46,495 bases of DNA from Candidatus Mediterraneibacter faecavium (lineage in GTDB: Bacteria; Bacillota; Clostridia; Lachnospirales; Lachnospiraceae): NCBI GenBank assembly GCA_019119995.1, contig DWVY01000022.1, positions 1 to 46,495 of the forward strand, in the 5' to 3' direction. Each line of letters begins with the position of its first letter. Positions within the stretch are counted from its first letter, which is position 1. A program made the position numbers and the translations under genes. This document shows, in pieces, positions 8,531 through 17,428 of the stretch. Below the pieces are notes generated by a model that ran no database searches, had not been told where the DNA came from, and saw nothing but the letters and a program-made list of their open reading frames with translations.

Positions 8531-8586
8531 ATACCATTAGGGGTATCTGTATGCCATATTATCGGACAAAAAAATTCTCCTGTCAA
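8531..8586 (-). promoter_or_regulatory. csoR promoter and operator
   Basis: On the minus strand TTGACA (8586-8581), a 17-bp spacer and GATAAT (8563-8558) form the promoter. ATACC-ATTAGG-GGTAT (8531-8546) lies between the -10 and the ribosome site and matches the ATPase operator, consistent with autoregulation. Confidence 0.75.
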
Positions 8587-8693
8587 GCGCTTTAGCAAAT
8601 GGTCATCCGGTATCCCCCGGCTCCGAAGTTCTTCTGCGAGCATTTCGGAAATAGTTGCTGTCCACGGACTCCGGCAATTTTACGTATTTCCCG

Positions 8694-9194
8694 TCACTGC
8701 TCATTACATGGGATCAGTTCGAGCAGCCTTTCCGCCGCCTCTGCCGGGAAATTCTCCCCCGGCGGATCCTGCCGCCACTTTTCCAGTCTTCGGCGGGTAT
8801 TCCCACTCTGTGGGAGCATATATCCTGCTTCACGGCTGATATCCTCTGCGACAAGGCGGCTGGATCTTGCAAGCGCCCTGCACAGCCTGTAGAGGCTGTC
8901 ATCCTCTGTCTCTTCCATGATCTGGAGAGCGATCTTCTCCTGCCTTGTCTTTTCTCTGAGAAGGTCTTCTGCCAACCGCACTACAGCATCGTCCTTTTTC
9001 TGTTGGGGCGGGAGCTGTGCCGGCATCATGGTGATCGCGCCGCTCGGACATGCCTTGGCGCACACGCCGCAGCCTGTACATTTCTCCACATCGATGATAC
9101 TGTTCTCTGTATCCGTGGCTCCCACCGGGCAGACATACAGACACAGACAGTCTTTTGTACACAGTCTCAGATTTCTCACTGCAAGTTCCTTCAT
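8694..9194 (-). CDS. 4Fe-4S dicluster-type ferredoxin-like protein
   Basis: This 166-residue protein has a short N-terminal iron-sulfur part and a long helical, charged tail of unknown role. The second motif (Cys39, 42, 45, 49-Pro) is a standard 4Fe-4S signature. The first is unusual: Cys12, 16, 18 and 22-Pro, with x3-x1-x3 spacing instead of x2-x2-x3. The start codon overlaps the stop of the upstream double-rubredoxin gene (ATGA, 9191-9194), so the two are translationally coupled and may exchange electrons. The tail from about residue 65 has no motif that I recognise. Confidence 0.85.
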   Translation of the reverse strand: MKELAVRNLRLCTKDCLCLYVCPVGATDTENSIIDVEKCTGCGVCAKACPSGAITMMPAQLPPQQKKDDAVVRLAEDLLREKTRQEKIALQIMEETEDDSLYRLCRALARSSRLVAEDISREAGYMLPQSGNTRRRLEKWRQDPPGENFPAEAAERLLELIPCNEQ

Positions 9195-9892
9195 CCGGAA
9201 ACCCTCCCTTCCATCTTCTCAAACTTCCAGTCCGGGACCTTGCAGACCGGACACAGGTCAGGCGGAGTGTCGCCCGTATAGATGAAGCCGCACACAGAGC
9301 AGACCCACACGTCTGTATCTTTCAGGAACGCACTGCCTTCCTTTATGTAACGGTTGATCAGGACATCCTGGATCCGGGTGACCTTCTCGCCCCATGTACA
9401 GATCCTCAAGGCGCCCCGATCCGCCTTTGCCGACGCCTCCGCGCTCAGGGCAGGATAGCCTTCTACAAGATCCTGCGCGGTCATGGACGCGAGCCGCTCC
9501 ATCCCTGCATCTTCCTCATCCGGGATGCGCGCGGCAAAATACTCCGCAAGCTGCCTGAACAACGCTTCCTCTTCCTGCCGGTACTGCTTCTCGCATCCCC
9601 TGGCAAGATTGGAACACATCACAGACATCTCTCCCGCTGACGCCAGAGTCTCCCGGACATCTTCCGTTCCCGGCGCATCTTCCTCAGAGCCGTTATCCTG
9701 CCCTGCATCCGGTTTCTTTGCGGCAGCCGTTTCACCCGCTCCGTCTTTCTTTGGCTCAGCTTCCTTTGGTCCGAAAAGAGCTTTCGGCGCCTTGCACCAG
9801 GGGCAGGTCCATGTGTCAGGCAGTTCGGAAAACAGCTTATTCTCCTTTTCCTCGTCATAGACATACCCGCAGACTGAACAGACATACTTCAT
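9191..9892 (-). CDS. Protein with rubredoxin domains at both ends
   Basis: This 233-residue protein carries an N-terminal rubredoxin-like site (Cys5, Cys8, Cys30, Cys33, with an unusually short loop). A linker rich in Pro, Glu and Ala follows. Then comes a helical middle (about residues 90-185) that resembles a rubrerythrin four-helix bundle but shows no clear ExxH di-iron ligands. A C-terminal rubrerythrin-type rubredoxin ends it ([11 protein letters not shown]...CPVC). Rubrerythrin relatives reduce peroxide with rubredoxin electrons. Here the catalytic bundle looks degenerate, so it may only carry electrons. It is first in a two-gene operon with the 4Fe-4S protein, under TTGACG-18-TACATT. 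Confidence 0.82.
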   Translation of the reverse strand: MKYVCSVCGYVYDEEKENKLFSELPDTWTCPWCKAPKALFGPKEAEPKKDGAGETAAAKKPDAGQDNGSEEDAPGTEDVRETLASAGEMSVMCSNLARGCEKQYRQEEEALFRQLAEYFAARIPDEEDAGMERLASMTAQDLVEGYPALSAEASAKADRGALRICTWGEKVTRIQDVLINRYIKEGSAFLKDTDVWVCSVCGFIYTGDTPPDLCPVCKVPDWKFEKMEGRVSG

Positions 9893-9921
9893 AGTCGATC
9901 CCTCCTGTCTCTTTTTCTTTC

Positions 9922-9951
9922 AATGTACCATCCGGGAAGCATTACCGTCAA
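9922..9951 (-). promoter_or_regulatory. Promoter of the rubredoxin operon
   Basis: On the minus strand TTGACG (9951-9946), an 18-bp spacer and TACATT (9927-9922) lie 30 bases before the ATG. No operator is obvious. Confidence 0.55.
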
Positions 9952-9958
9952 TTGCAAC

Positions 9959-10378
9959 TTATATCTGGCGGATATCCACAATGCGCTCCGCCCTGATCTT
10001 CTCCCCGTTTTCCATAAAGATCATCCCGGCGTCAGCGTCCACTCGCCTGATCTTCCCCGCAGTTTTGTGATAAGCTCCGCCCGCTTTCTTTCGATCCGGC
10101 ACGAAATACGTGATCTCGGTCTTATGTTTCCCGTCTGTCTGAGTACAGGCAAGGATCAGCTTATCGTTCAGCCGTTCCTTCTCATCCTCCGTCAGTTCCG
10201 GCTCCGCATCTGTCCGGCGGGCAGTCTCTTTTATCACTTCACCGTATCCTGTCAGAGCCGCAAAAGGAGCGAACTGCGCTGCTCTGTCCGCTACAGGCAT
10301 ATGCGGATGTGTATTCGACACATGATGGGGCAGACTGATAATATCCCCGTACTTTCTCATAATATCCTGTGTGTCCAT
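9959..10378 (-). CDS. YolD-like protein
   Basis: This 139-residue protein has the YolD-like hallmark ADRAAQFAPFAALTGYGEVIKE near the N-terminus, then an acidic helical stretch and a small beta-rich C-terminus. YolD-like genes typically follow SOS-regulated Y-family DNA polymerases (as yolD-uvrX in Bacillus subtilis). Here it follows the polymerase gene on the same strand. The ribosome site is AAAGGGGG before ATG at 10378. The gap to the polymerase is only 37 bases if that gene's natural end is read past the frameshift. It presumably assists or modulates the polymerase; the mechanism is not established. Confidence 0.82.
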   Translation of the reverse strand: MDTQDIMRKYGDIISLPHHVSNTHPHMPVADRAAQFAPFAALTGYGEVIKETARRTDAEPELTEDEKERLNDKLILACTQTDGKHKTEITYFVPDRKKAGGAYHKTAGKIRRVDADAGMIFMENGEKIRAERIVDIRQI

Positions 10379-10415
10379 CTTCGGCCGCCCCCTTTTGTTC
10401 TCTCTGCGCTCTTCC

Positions 10416-11983
10416 TCATGCCCTGTGTCCTCCGATCTGGCTGTTCCTGTCTCTGGCCGTCGCGCCTTCCTCCAGATTCATGCCCCGGAGGATCGCATTT
10501 TTCCCGAACTTCTTCTTGATCTCCAGCACGGCCCTCTGCATCTTCTGCTCCCGCTTAGTCTCTGCATCCTGTTTCTCACGCTCTCTGTCAAGCGCAGCAT
10601 AATCCGTAAAAGATCCATCTGCTCATACTTTGTCTCCTGCCTGGCCTCGTGCTGCCCTGCAACATGCCCGGCCGCCATGCTGATCCTCCTGACCAGCAGT
10701 TTTCTGTCCACGATCCGGTCAAACAGCTCCGTGACCGCCTGTATGATCTGCCGGGAAGAGGACGTATACTGCGGCAGATTTGCCGTGCCATGGGCATGCT
10801 TCGGTATGCTCCTGCCATAGCGGTCTGTCTTCACCTCGCCGCCGACCCGCTTTTTAAGCGCCGGGTCTTTGAGATTGTCAATATCATACCCCACGGTCAG
10901 TACGATCTGATCCGTCACAAGATCCTTATCCACCAGATCCAGCACGAGCAGATCCGCCATCTCTTTTGCCGCCAGCCTTGCTTTCTCAAAGGGATACGGA
11001 CAGTGCAGCACCTGCCCGGAGCCCACGCTGCTGCTCCTCGGCCTGTACTTCTTGATATCCTCCATCGTGCAGGGCTCCCAGCCCCATGCGTGGTCGATCA
11101 GAAGTTCGGCATTGACCCCGAACAGGCGGTACAGGAGATCTTCATTATAATAGTCTGACGTCCCGCCCAGCGAACACCTGGCAATATCCCCCATCGTATA
11201 AAGCCCATGCTCTTCCAGTTTCTTCGCATAGCCTCTGCCCACTCTCCAGAAGTCGGTCAGCGGACGGTGATCCCACAGTTGTCTGCGGTATGACATCTCG
11301 TCAAGTTCTGCGATGCGCACGCCGTTCGCATCCGCCGGGATATGTTTTGCCCAGATATCCATGGCGATCTTGCTCAGATACAGATTCGGGCCGATACCTG
11401 CCGTGGCTGTGATCCCCGTCGTTTCAAGCACATCCAGGATCATCTTCACCGCCAGCTCCCTTGCAGTCATCTGATACGTCCCCAGATATGCCGTAACATC
11501 AAGAAATACTTCATCAATAGAATAAACATGGATATCCTCCGGGGCGATATATCTGAGATAAACTTCATAGATACTGCCGCTGATTTCCATATAGCGGGCC
11601 ATCTGCGGCGGAGCGACCACGTAATCCAGCGCCAGCGACGGGTCTTTCTTAAGCTCCGGATCCTGACAGGACGTTCCGGTAAACCGGTGGCCGGGCGCGG
11701 CCTGCAGCCGCCGTGCATTGATCTCCCCGGCCTTCTGCACCACTTCAAAAAGGCGCGGCCTTCCCGGTATACCGTATGCCTTAAGTGATGGAGAGACCGC
11801 AAGACAGATCGTCTTCTGTGTCCTGCTTTTGTCCGCTACCACAAGATTCGTCGTCATCGGATCGAGTCCCCGATCCATACACTCTACAGACGCATAGAAT
11901 GATTTCAGATCAATTGCAATATAAACCCTGGGAAGGGAAAATTTTTCGGAGCTTTTTATCGTCGATTTTTCATTTTCAAACAT
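10416..11983 (-). CDS. Y-family DNA polymerase (UvrX/DinB-like), C-terminal frameshift
   Basis: This is a translesion polymerase. Catalytic acidic residues are visible at Asp25 (YIAIDLKSFYASVE) and in SIDEVFLD near 153. A one-base deletion in a T run (minus strand, 10608-10611) shifts the end. As written the frame closes at 10478 (501 residues, aberrant Arg-rich tail). Restoring the frame gives about 522 residues ending at 10416 with a plausible Lys/Glu-rich helix (DREREKQDAETKREQKMQRA). ATG at 11983 overlaps the upstream zinc-ribbon stop as TAATG behind GGGAGGG. Residues 1 to about 13 are encoded by the recombinase element, so the N-terminus is chimeric. The core is probably active. Confidence 0.85.
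11937..11947. repeat. Left putative attachment-site repeat
   Basis: GAAAATTTTTC is one half of an 11-bp direct repeat with one mismatch to 18885-18895. It lies within codons 13-16 of the polymerase frame, just before its conserved VYIAIDLKSFY start. Confidence 0.55.
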
Positions 11984-13068
11984 TACCTGACCCTCCCTAA
12001 ACATCGTGGGCAGCCACTGCCTCTGGCAGACCTTGATGTAATTAACGTACGCCATTCATAACCGCATTCTGGACACAACCACCACGCTTTCTTGTTCGAA
12101 TTAGGCAAGATTCGCGATGGCTTTGTTTTATTTTTCGTAGGGTGCCACTCTGATGCTAACTCTGGGTTTACAGTTTCAAGATCGTTAACTCCAGGAACAG
12201 CATATCTACCATAACAATACGGACATCCGCAGTTATCTTTTCCTGTTCTGGCACTCACGACAGACTTCCATTCATGTCCTTCCCTGCAGCTCCACCAGAC
12301 TTTTCTTCCAGATGAGATAGTACAATCTGAAGGTTTGAAGTTCCTGTTCTTTTGGGGATGCCATTCTGCAGCCAGATCCGGGCGTACAGTTCCCAAGTCA
12401 TTTTCACCGGGGATCGGTCGTTGGCCTGCACAGAACGGACAGCCTGACTTCAAATTCGTTCTGTTTATTACAGGTGCCTGCCAACTATGCCCTTTATTAC
12501 ATCTCCACCAAACTTTCCTGCCAGATTTTGCGCATATTTCTCCAGAAGTAGTTCCTTCATTTTTGTCAACATCGAATTCACAGGCAATCTCAGGGAACAA
12601 GGCATGAAGATCTGTTTTACCAGGTATTACGATATTCCCGGAGCAGTACGGACAGCCGGTGCTGCGACTTGTCCTGTGATAGACCATTGTTTGCCACTCA
12701 TGTCCCTCGTTGCAAACCCACCAGACCTTTTTATTGCTGCCTGGCTTGCAGTCACTCGGCCTGAGGTTTCCATTCTTTTCGTAGTTCCATTCTTTGACGA
12801 GATCTGGATATAGTGTTTCCAGATCGTTCTCGCCTTTGATGGCGTATCTGCCGGAACAGTACGGACAGCCAGAGCTGTGTTTTGTCCTATGGCAAGGCGT
12901 TGCCTGCCACTTGTGACCTTGTTTGCAGCGCCACCAGATTTTTCGGTTACTATGGGGCAGGATATCATATGGCGTTAGTCCGGCATTTTTATCATAACAC
13001 CATTCGGCAGAGAGTTGCGGATATAAAGCGGCCAGGCTCTTGTCCCTTTCAATGCGCCGGCTATTCAT
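11983..13068 (-). CDS. Zinc-ribbon repeat protein, five tandem DUF4379-like domains
   Basis: This 361-residue protein is almost entirely five repeats of about 70 residues. Each begins with a D/S-L..(L/V).P.L..E(W/F) motif and continues with a WW-x-C-x2-GH-x-W zinc knuckle and GCP-x-C. The Cys/His/Cys/Cys set can bind one zinc per repeat; the last repeat uses CPECG instead of GH. DUF4379 zinc ribbons are often tied to nucleic-acid proteins, but no catalytic domain is seen. ATG at 13068 overlaps the upstream stop by 8 bases behind GGGGAGGG. Its own stop overlaps the polymerase start (TAATG). It is element cargo or a recombination accessory. Confidence 0.85.
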   Translation of the reverse strand: MNSRRIERDKSLAALYPQLSAEWCYDKNAGLTPYDILPHSNRKIWWRCKQGHKWQATPCHRTKHSSGCPYCSGRYAIKGENDLETLYPDLVKEWNYEKNGNLRPSDCKPGSNKKVWWVCNEGHEWQTMVYHRTSRSTGCPYCSGNIVIPGKTDLHALFPEIACEFDVDKNEGTTSGEICAKSGRKVWWRCNKGHSWQAPVINRTNLKSGCPFCAGQRPIPGENDLGTVRPDLAAEWHPQKNRNFKPSDCTISSGRKVWWSCREGHEWKSVVSARTGKDNCGCPYCYGRYAVPGVNDLETVNPELASEWHPTKNKTKPSRILPNSNKKAWWLCPECGYEWRTLITSRSARGSGCPRCLGRVR

Positions 13069-13840
13069 TGGAACCCTCCCCGAAATGAAGGCCGGCAATG
13101 ACATTGTCTGATAATGACATGGGGCTTTGTCTGTCCTTATCTTCATCTGGAATGCTTCCGTAGGCTGCCATATGTCTGATGACAGCCCTGTTGATATCCA
13201 TGATGTCCCCGATATCAAGGGAAAGGCTTTGTGTATAGACATCCAGATCGATCCCATGATCTTCTATCCCCATTTCGGCCAGGATTGCTTTCCGTGAAGC
13301 CTCATCCGTCGCCTTCATCAGAAAAAGGATTTTTCTGTAGAGAATCGTCTGCGTCCGGCTCAATGACTCCACCTTTTCTGACAAGGCTGTTATTTCCATC
13401 TTCATCTGCCTGTTTATTGCGTGCAACGACTCGTTTTTCCTGGTAAGACTGGCGTTTTTGGCAAGTATCCGGTCGACAGTTTCTCTTGTGTCAACGATCT
13501 GGCGGCGCTGCACATAATCCGGCTGATCCATAAACGCTTCTACCGTGGATGCCTTCAGGAGAGTATTTCTTTTGACACTTTCCGTCAGGCTCCGTGCCCG
13601 GTTGATCTCTTCCATACGCAGTGTGCAGGTCTTTTTACCGGCGGTCTGTTTCCCGGTTTTAGAATCCTTATTCCGAACCGGGCGCATGAAATGATAGTCC
13701 CGGACGCCCTCCAGTCCTTTGATATTTAATGCCGCCCATGCTGCCAGCTCCGTAGCTTTGATTTTTCCTTTTTCCACTTCCGCATATTTAACGACTGCCT
13801 CTAAAAGCAGGTCTTCGGGGAATTTCTGTGTTCTTGCCAT
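13061..13840 (-). CDS. Coiled-coil protein of the recombinase element (TnpC-like position)
   Basis: This 259-residue protein has an N-terminal globular part ending near HFMRPVRN and a basic region. A predicted coiled coil follows, around DRILAKNASLTRKNESL and ALSEKVESLSRT (about residues 120-170). No enzyme motif is visible. In Tn554-type transposons a small coiled-coil protein (TnpC, DUF6262) follows two recombinases and affects transposition efficiency; this gene holds the same position, but homology is not shown. Its start lies 40 bases inside the preceding recombinase gene, and its end overlaps the zinc-ribbon gene by 8 bases. Confidence 0.7.
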   Translation of the reverse strand: MARTQKFPEDLLLEAVVKYAEVEKGKIKATELAAWAALNIKGLEGVRDYHFMRPVRNKDSKTGKQTAGKKTCTLRMEEINRARSLTESVKRNTLLKASTVEAFMDQPDYVQRRQIVDTRETVDRILAKNASLTRKNESLHAINRQMKMEITALSEKVESLSRTQTILYRKILFLMKATDEASRKAILAEMGIEDHGIDLDVYTQSLSLDIGDIMDINRAVIRHMAAYGSIPDEDKDRQSPMSLSDNVIAGLHFGEGSNE

Positions 13841-15408
13841 TTGTCGTATTTCTCCTTTGCACTGATATCACAGCCCATCCGGTACCGACTGGCATCGGTC
13901 TGGACTGACAGGAACAATTCTTCCATAGATATGTCCTGCTTTTTGGCTTTCAAAGTACTGTTCATGAACTCAATGACGCGTTTTGCCCCGTCATCGGCCC
14001 GCTTCTTCTGTATCTCCATGAAGTCTGCCAGCTCTCTGTCTGAAGGCCGGTAGAACCGGCAGCCCATGCAGTCAGCAAGATGCCCCTGCTCAATGCAGTC
14101 ATCGAGATCCTCAGAATCTGAAAGACGCTTCCCGGACAGGCATTGCGAATACGGTCCGGTGGCAGCCAGTTTTCCTTTTCCATGCATTTCCTGTGCGTAT
14201 CTGTGCTCGTATTCCATCTTTTTCTGGAAATGGATCACAGAAGAAGCCCAGATTGTTTCGGATATGTTCGTGTAGTAACCCGAACTCGTGTCGATGTGCA
14301 CATGGTCTGCAAGCTGGCGACAGATATCCTCGCCGACATTCTGGAAGTACAGGTTGGCCATCGCAATCGGCCTGCTGTCGCCTGCCGTGACTTTTTCGAA
14401 TTCCGGGATCCCAGCAGCGTATTTCGCAAACTCATAGCGGGGATTTCCAATGATCCGTTCTTCCATGAACTCTGCCAGAAGGTGATTAAAGGCCTGAAGG
14501 GAGAGCATGCCATTGATCATAAGATCGCTGTACTCAAAAAGGAAACGGCGATCCTGGCCGGAAGTGACCGCTATGTATTTTTCAATCGTTGCGGCAACGA
14601 CATTATCCGGGATCTCATAGGTGAATTCCCTGTAGTCACTGGCAATATCATAATAAACCGTGCGTTTCCTTTTCTTAAGCTTTGTCCTGCGTACGGTAAG
14701 AAAGGTTTTCCCATCTCCGGTATGGGATATGCAGTCTTTCGGGGTCACAAGCATCTCAGTTGCCCGAAGAGGCAGGATAAAAGTGATATTTACCCAGAAA
14801 TAGATGGGAAACCATTTCCGGAAGTAAGCTTCGTCCAGATCGCTTTGGAAAAGGGTGTTGATCTCGTTCTCGATTACCAGATAGTTCATAACAGGTGCGA
14901 GGGTTCTTTGTCTCACACTTGTTTCCTTTTCCGTAGCGATGCGGGAGAAGATATCCTGGATCTGCTTATCCGGTGTGTTGATAAACGCGAGGAAATCCTC
15001 AATGGCTGAAATGCCGGATGCCTTCAGCCGGAATCCTTTTCCCGGGAACCCTTCCAAAAAGCTTTTGATGACGTTCAGCCTGTCCCGGGATATCGTCTGG
15101 TAAATATATACGCCGTTGCAGTAGATAGCATAACAGCGGAGCATGTTTTTCATCGTGCTGATGCTGATCCCGAATTCCCGCCCGCAGTGTTTATGATAAG
15201 CATCAGGATCGATGGCGAAATTCATTCCGGAATACCTGACTCCGGAATACCCCATCCACAGGTCACTGTCAAAAGCACCGGTGATTTTCCCTTCTCTTAC
15301 GAGTTCCTCATGGAGTCTGCGGCATTTTTCCAGCGTACTGGTACTGTAAGTGTGATTTTTGTAGATTACCACTTCATCTGTTTCTATTTTTCTCAGGATG
15401 TTACTCAT
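13801..15408 (-). CDS. Tyrosine-recombinase-like protein 3
   Basis: This 535-residue integrase-like protein shows the box I Arg in LPLRATEML. The terminal box appears as ADHVHIDTSSGYY, fitting the GHxxxxTTxxY pattern with the nucleophilic Tyr. The middle HxxR motif is not recognisable (SRPIAMANLY lies at the expected place), so catalytic competence is uncertain. A Cys cluster (DCIEQGHLADCMGCRFY) near the C-terminus may bind zinc. ATG overlaps the previous stop by 8 bases behind AAGGAGGTG. It is the third recombinase of the trio and may act with the others on the two element ends. Confidence 0.8.
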   Translation of the reverse strand: MSNILRKIETDEVVIYKNHTYSTSTLEKCRRLHEELVREGKITGAFDSDLWMGYSGVRYSGMNFAIDPDAYHKHCGREFGISISTMKNMLRCYAIYCNGVYIYQTISRDRLNVIKSFLEGFPGKGFRLKASGISAIEDFLAFINTPDKQIQDIFSRIATEKETSVRQRTLAPVMNYLVIENEINTLFQSDLDEAYFRKWFPIYFWVNITFILPLRATEMLVTPKDCISHTGDGKTFLTVRRTKLKKRKRTVYYDIASDYREFTYEIPDNVVAATIEKYIAVTSGQDRRFLFEYSDLMINGMLSLQAFNHLLAEFMEERIIGNPRYEFAKYAAGIPEFEKVTAGDSRPIAMANLYFQNVGEDICRQLADHVHIDTSSGYYTNISETIWASSVIHFQKKMEYEHRYAQEMHGKGKLAATGPYSQCLSGKRLSDSEDLDDCIEQGHLADCMGCRFYRPSDRELADFMEIQKKRADDGAKRVIEFMNSTLKAKKQDISMEELFLSVQTDASRYRMGCDISAKEKYDKWQEHRNSPKTCF

Positions 15409-17428
15409 GAAGCACCTCCTTAAGCAGCTTTCTGGTGGAAACCTGCTCCGAACTGGACATCTCCCGGATTACATCATTTAATACATCCTGGAATGCCGGA
15501 ATGATATATTTACGCAAAGCGGCTTCATACTTTTTATCCACGGTGCGCTGCGCCTTTTCCACGTAATCCCGGATAACCCTTGCCAGTGCGGGTATCCCTT
15601 CGCTTGAAAGTATATAATGCGGGCAAAGGTTTGCCAGGCAGGATTCATAAAGGGGATGGTCGCAGCACAGTCCCAGTGCTTTCCTCATGCAGTGGACGCC
15701 TTCGTCTTTTGCTTTGCCCTGTCCCTGGCCGATGGCAAGCATAGCCCTTAACACCACCGTAGGCAGTTCTGTCTTCCCGCAGGCCAGTTCCGCAGCCATT
15801 TCTTCTGAGGCAGCGAATACGCTGCCGGCTGATTCCAGCTCATATGCGGACAGCGGAACCTGTGCCATAAGCCTTGACTGTTCCTTCGCTGTTAGCTTCC
15901 CGAAAGCATCAGGAAATGCTGCCAGAAGCGCATGGTACAGGGATACACCGAATACACCGCGCTGCATCATCAGGTACAGGACAACTCCGGCACTTTCGCC
16001 GGTCAGGCCGTGGTCTTTCAGATAGGCAACTGTTGTATCAACGTTTGTGTGGCTGCGTGCATAAGAGGCTATGACATGGGAGACCAGTGTGGTATTCCCG
16101 TCAGCCCGGGCAGCCTGTTCCATTCCCTGCAGATAGGATTTATTCAGCCGTCTGGATGAAATGGCACGTTTTCCTGTTACAGCATAGAAATCCTCACCAA
16201 AGAATTCCCGGCAGGTGACCCAGTTCCGGTAACTGGCTGCCCGGTAAGCTTTCATGTATCCTTCGCCTGACCTGAGATGGTGATGCTCAGCAATCAAAAT
16301 GAGTCTGCCGAAAAAGACACGCAGTTCCGGTACGATTGCGGAACGCAGCTTTCCTTTCCCGGTTTTTCCGGGGACGTTGTAAGACATTTCTATCCGCCGT
16401 ATGACATAAAGGGTAACACTTTCGTAAACTGTGTCCGGTATTCTTCCGGTCAGGATATCCTCTTTCAGGGTGCCCGTATTGATACCAAAAGGATTACTGT
16501 CTTCTTTCAGGTTGGGATAAACCCACCGCGAGCAGATATCGGTTGACCGCCACCCGCATACATAATGGCAGGCCAGGAACATCCATGCTTCTGCATAACT
16601 GCTGTTTTCCAGTGCCCGTGCCGTCAGCCTGTGCTCCCTGTCATAAGTATCATTAAACAGAATCTTTGCCAGTTTTACGAAATCCGCATAGGGATATGCA
16701 GCCGGAGGATTGCTTTCTGCCTTCTTCAGCCCCACACTATGGTAAGATACACTTTTGCGGGAAGCAGCATACGCGAAAAAACCTGTGAGAAGTTCCCTTG
16801 TCTTTCTTGTTGCCGCGCTTTCCATTCCGTTAAGAATGTCTTCATCAGTAACATATATGATATCTGGCAGTTCAAAAACGATCCTGGCAAAATCCGTCAA
16901 AGAAGGCGTATAAATGTTTCCTTCATCATGTATGTGGTTCAGATACCCGGCAACACAGTCCTTCGTATGATCATGGCCGCTGACCACGGATATGATCCTG
17001 TCCGTTTTTTCCTGCTCAGAAAGACCGAATTCTGCGAAAAAATCCTGGCTTTTATAGTCAAGGAAAGAGAGATCCTCTTTGGCTATAAAACATCCTTCTT
17101 TTTCTGAAGCTTTGAGAATGAATGCCTCCGGATCTATGGTCTGTATACCGAAGTAACCATGCTCTTCCAGAAAGTCTATGTATTTCTCCCGGTTCCGGAC
17201 TAGCCGCGAATCAAACAGGCCGCCATCGTGCCCTTTAAGGTAGTCGCGCAGGCTGATATATTTTTCCTGCCGTTCACGTATGTCTTCTAAAAGAAGCCTG
17301 GATATGCAACCATCGGTGCTGATGATCCGCCCTGCATCGATATAGGCCTGCATTTCAGCCGGATGGACACCAAGGAACCTGGCTGCGGCATTGACCGTCA
17401 TTTTTTCAGACAGCTTACGCTTTCCCAT
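15401..17428 (-). CDS. Tyrosine-recombinase-like protein 2
   Basis: This 675-residue protein starts with a small helix-turn-helix-like module (TVNAAARFLGVHPAEMQAYIDAG). It has a core with box I Arg in CGWRSTDI and an ending RSHTNVDTTVAYL, which fits the catalytic Tyr box. The HxLR box appears degenerate (SRRLNKSYL). A Cys-rich stretch (CMRKALGLCCDHPLYESC, then CPHY) follows. The large size is close to TnpB of Tn554. The upstream in-frame start at 17452 is possible, but ATG at 17428 has AAGGAGGT well spaced. The gene overlaps recombinase 1 by 14 bases and recombinase 3 by 8, so all three are made together. Confidence 0.8.
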   Translation of the reverse strand: MGKRKLSEKMTVNAAARFLGVHPAEMQAYIDAGRIISTDGCISRLLLEDIRERQEKYISLRDYLKGHDGGLFDSRLVRNREKYIDFLEEHGYFGIQTIDPEAFILKASEKEGCFIAKEDLSFLDYKSQDFFAEFGLSEQEKTDRIISVVSGHDHTKDCVAGYLNHIHDEGNIYTPSLTDFARIVFELPDIIYVTDEDILNGMESAATRKTRELLTGFFAYAASRKSVSYHSVGLKKAESNPPAAYPYADFVKLAKILFNDTYDREHRLTARALENSSYAEAWMFLACHYVCGWRSTDICSRWVYPNLKEDSNPFGINTGTLKEDILTGRIPDTVYESVTLYVIRRIEMSYNVPGKTGKGKLRSAIVPELRVFFGRLILIAEHHHLRSGEGYMKAYRAASYRNWVTCREFFGEDFYAVTGKRAISSRRLNKSYLQGMEQAARADGNTTLVSHVIASYARSHTNVDTTVAYLKDHGLTGESAGVVLYLMMQRGVFGVSLYHALLAAFPDAFGKLTAKEQSRLMAQVPLSAYELESAGSVFAASEEMAAELACGKTELPTVVLRAMLAIGQGQGKAKDEGVHCMRKALGLCCDHPLYESCLANLCPHYILSSEGIPALARVIRDYVEKAQRTVDKKYEAALRKYIIPAFQDVLNDVIREMSSSEQVSTRKLLKEVLHE

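Noticed and set aside
10600..10620. Programmed -1 frameshifting in the polymerase gene
   Set aside because: The site CTT-TTA is not a canonical slippery heptamer and no downstream pseudoknot is evident; a simple deletion or read error is more likely.
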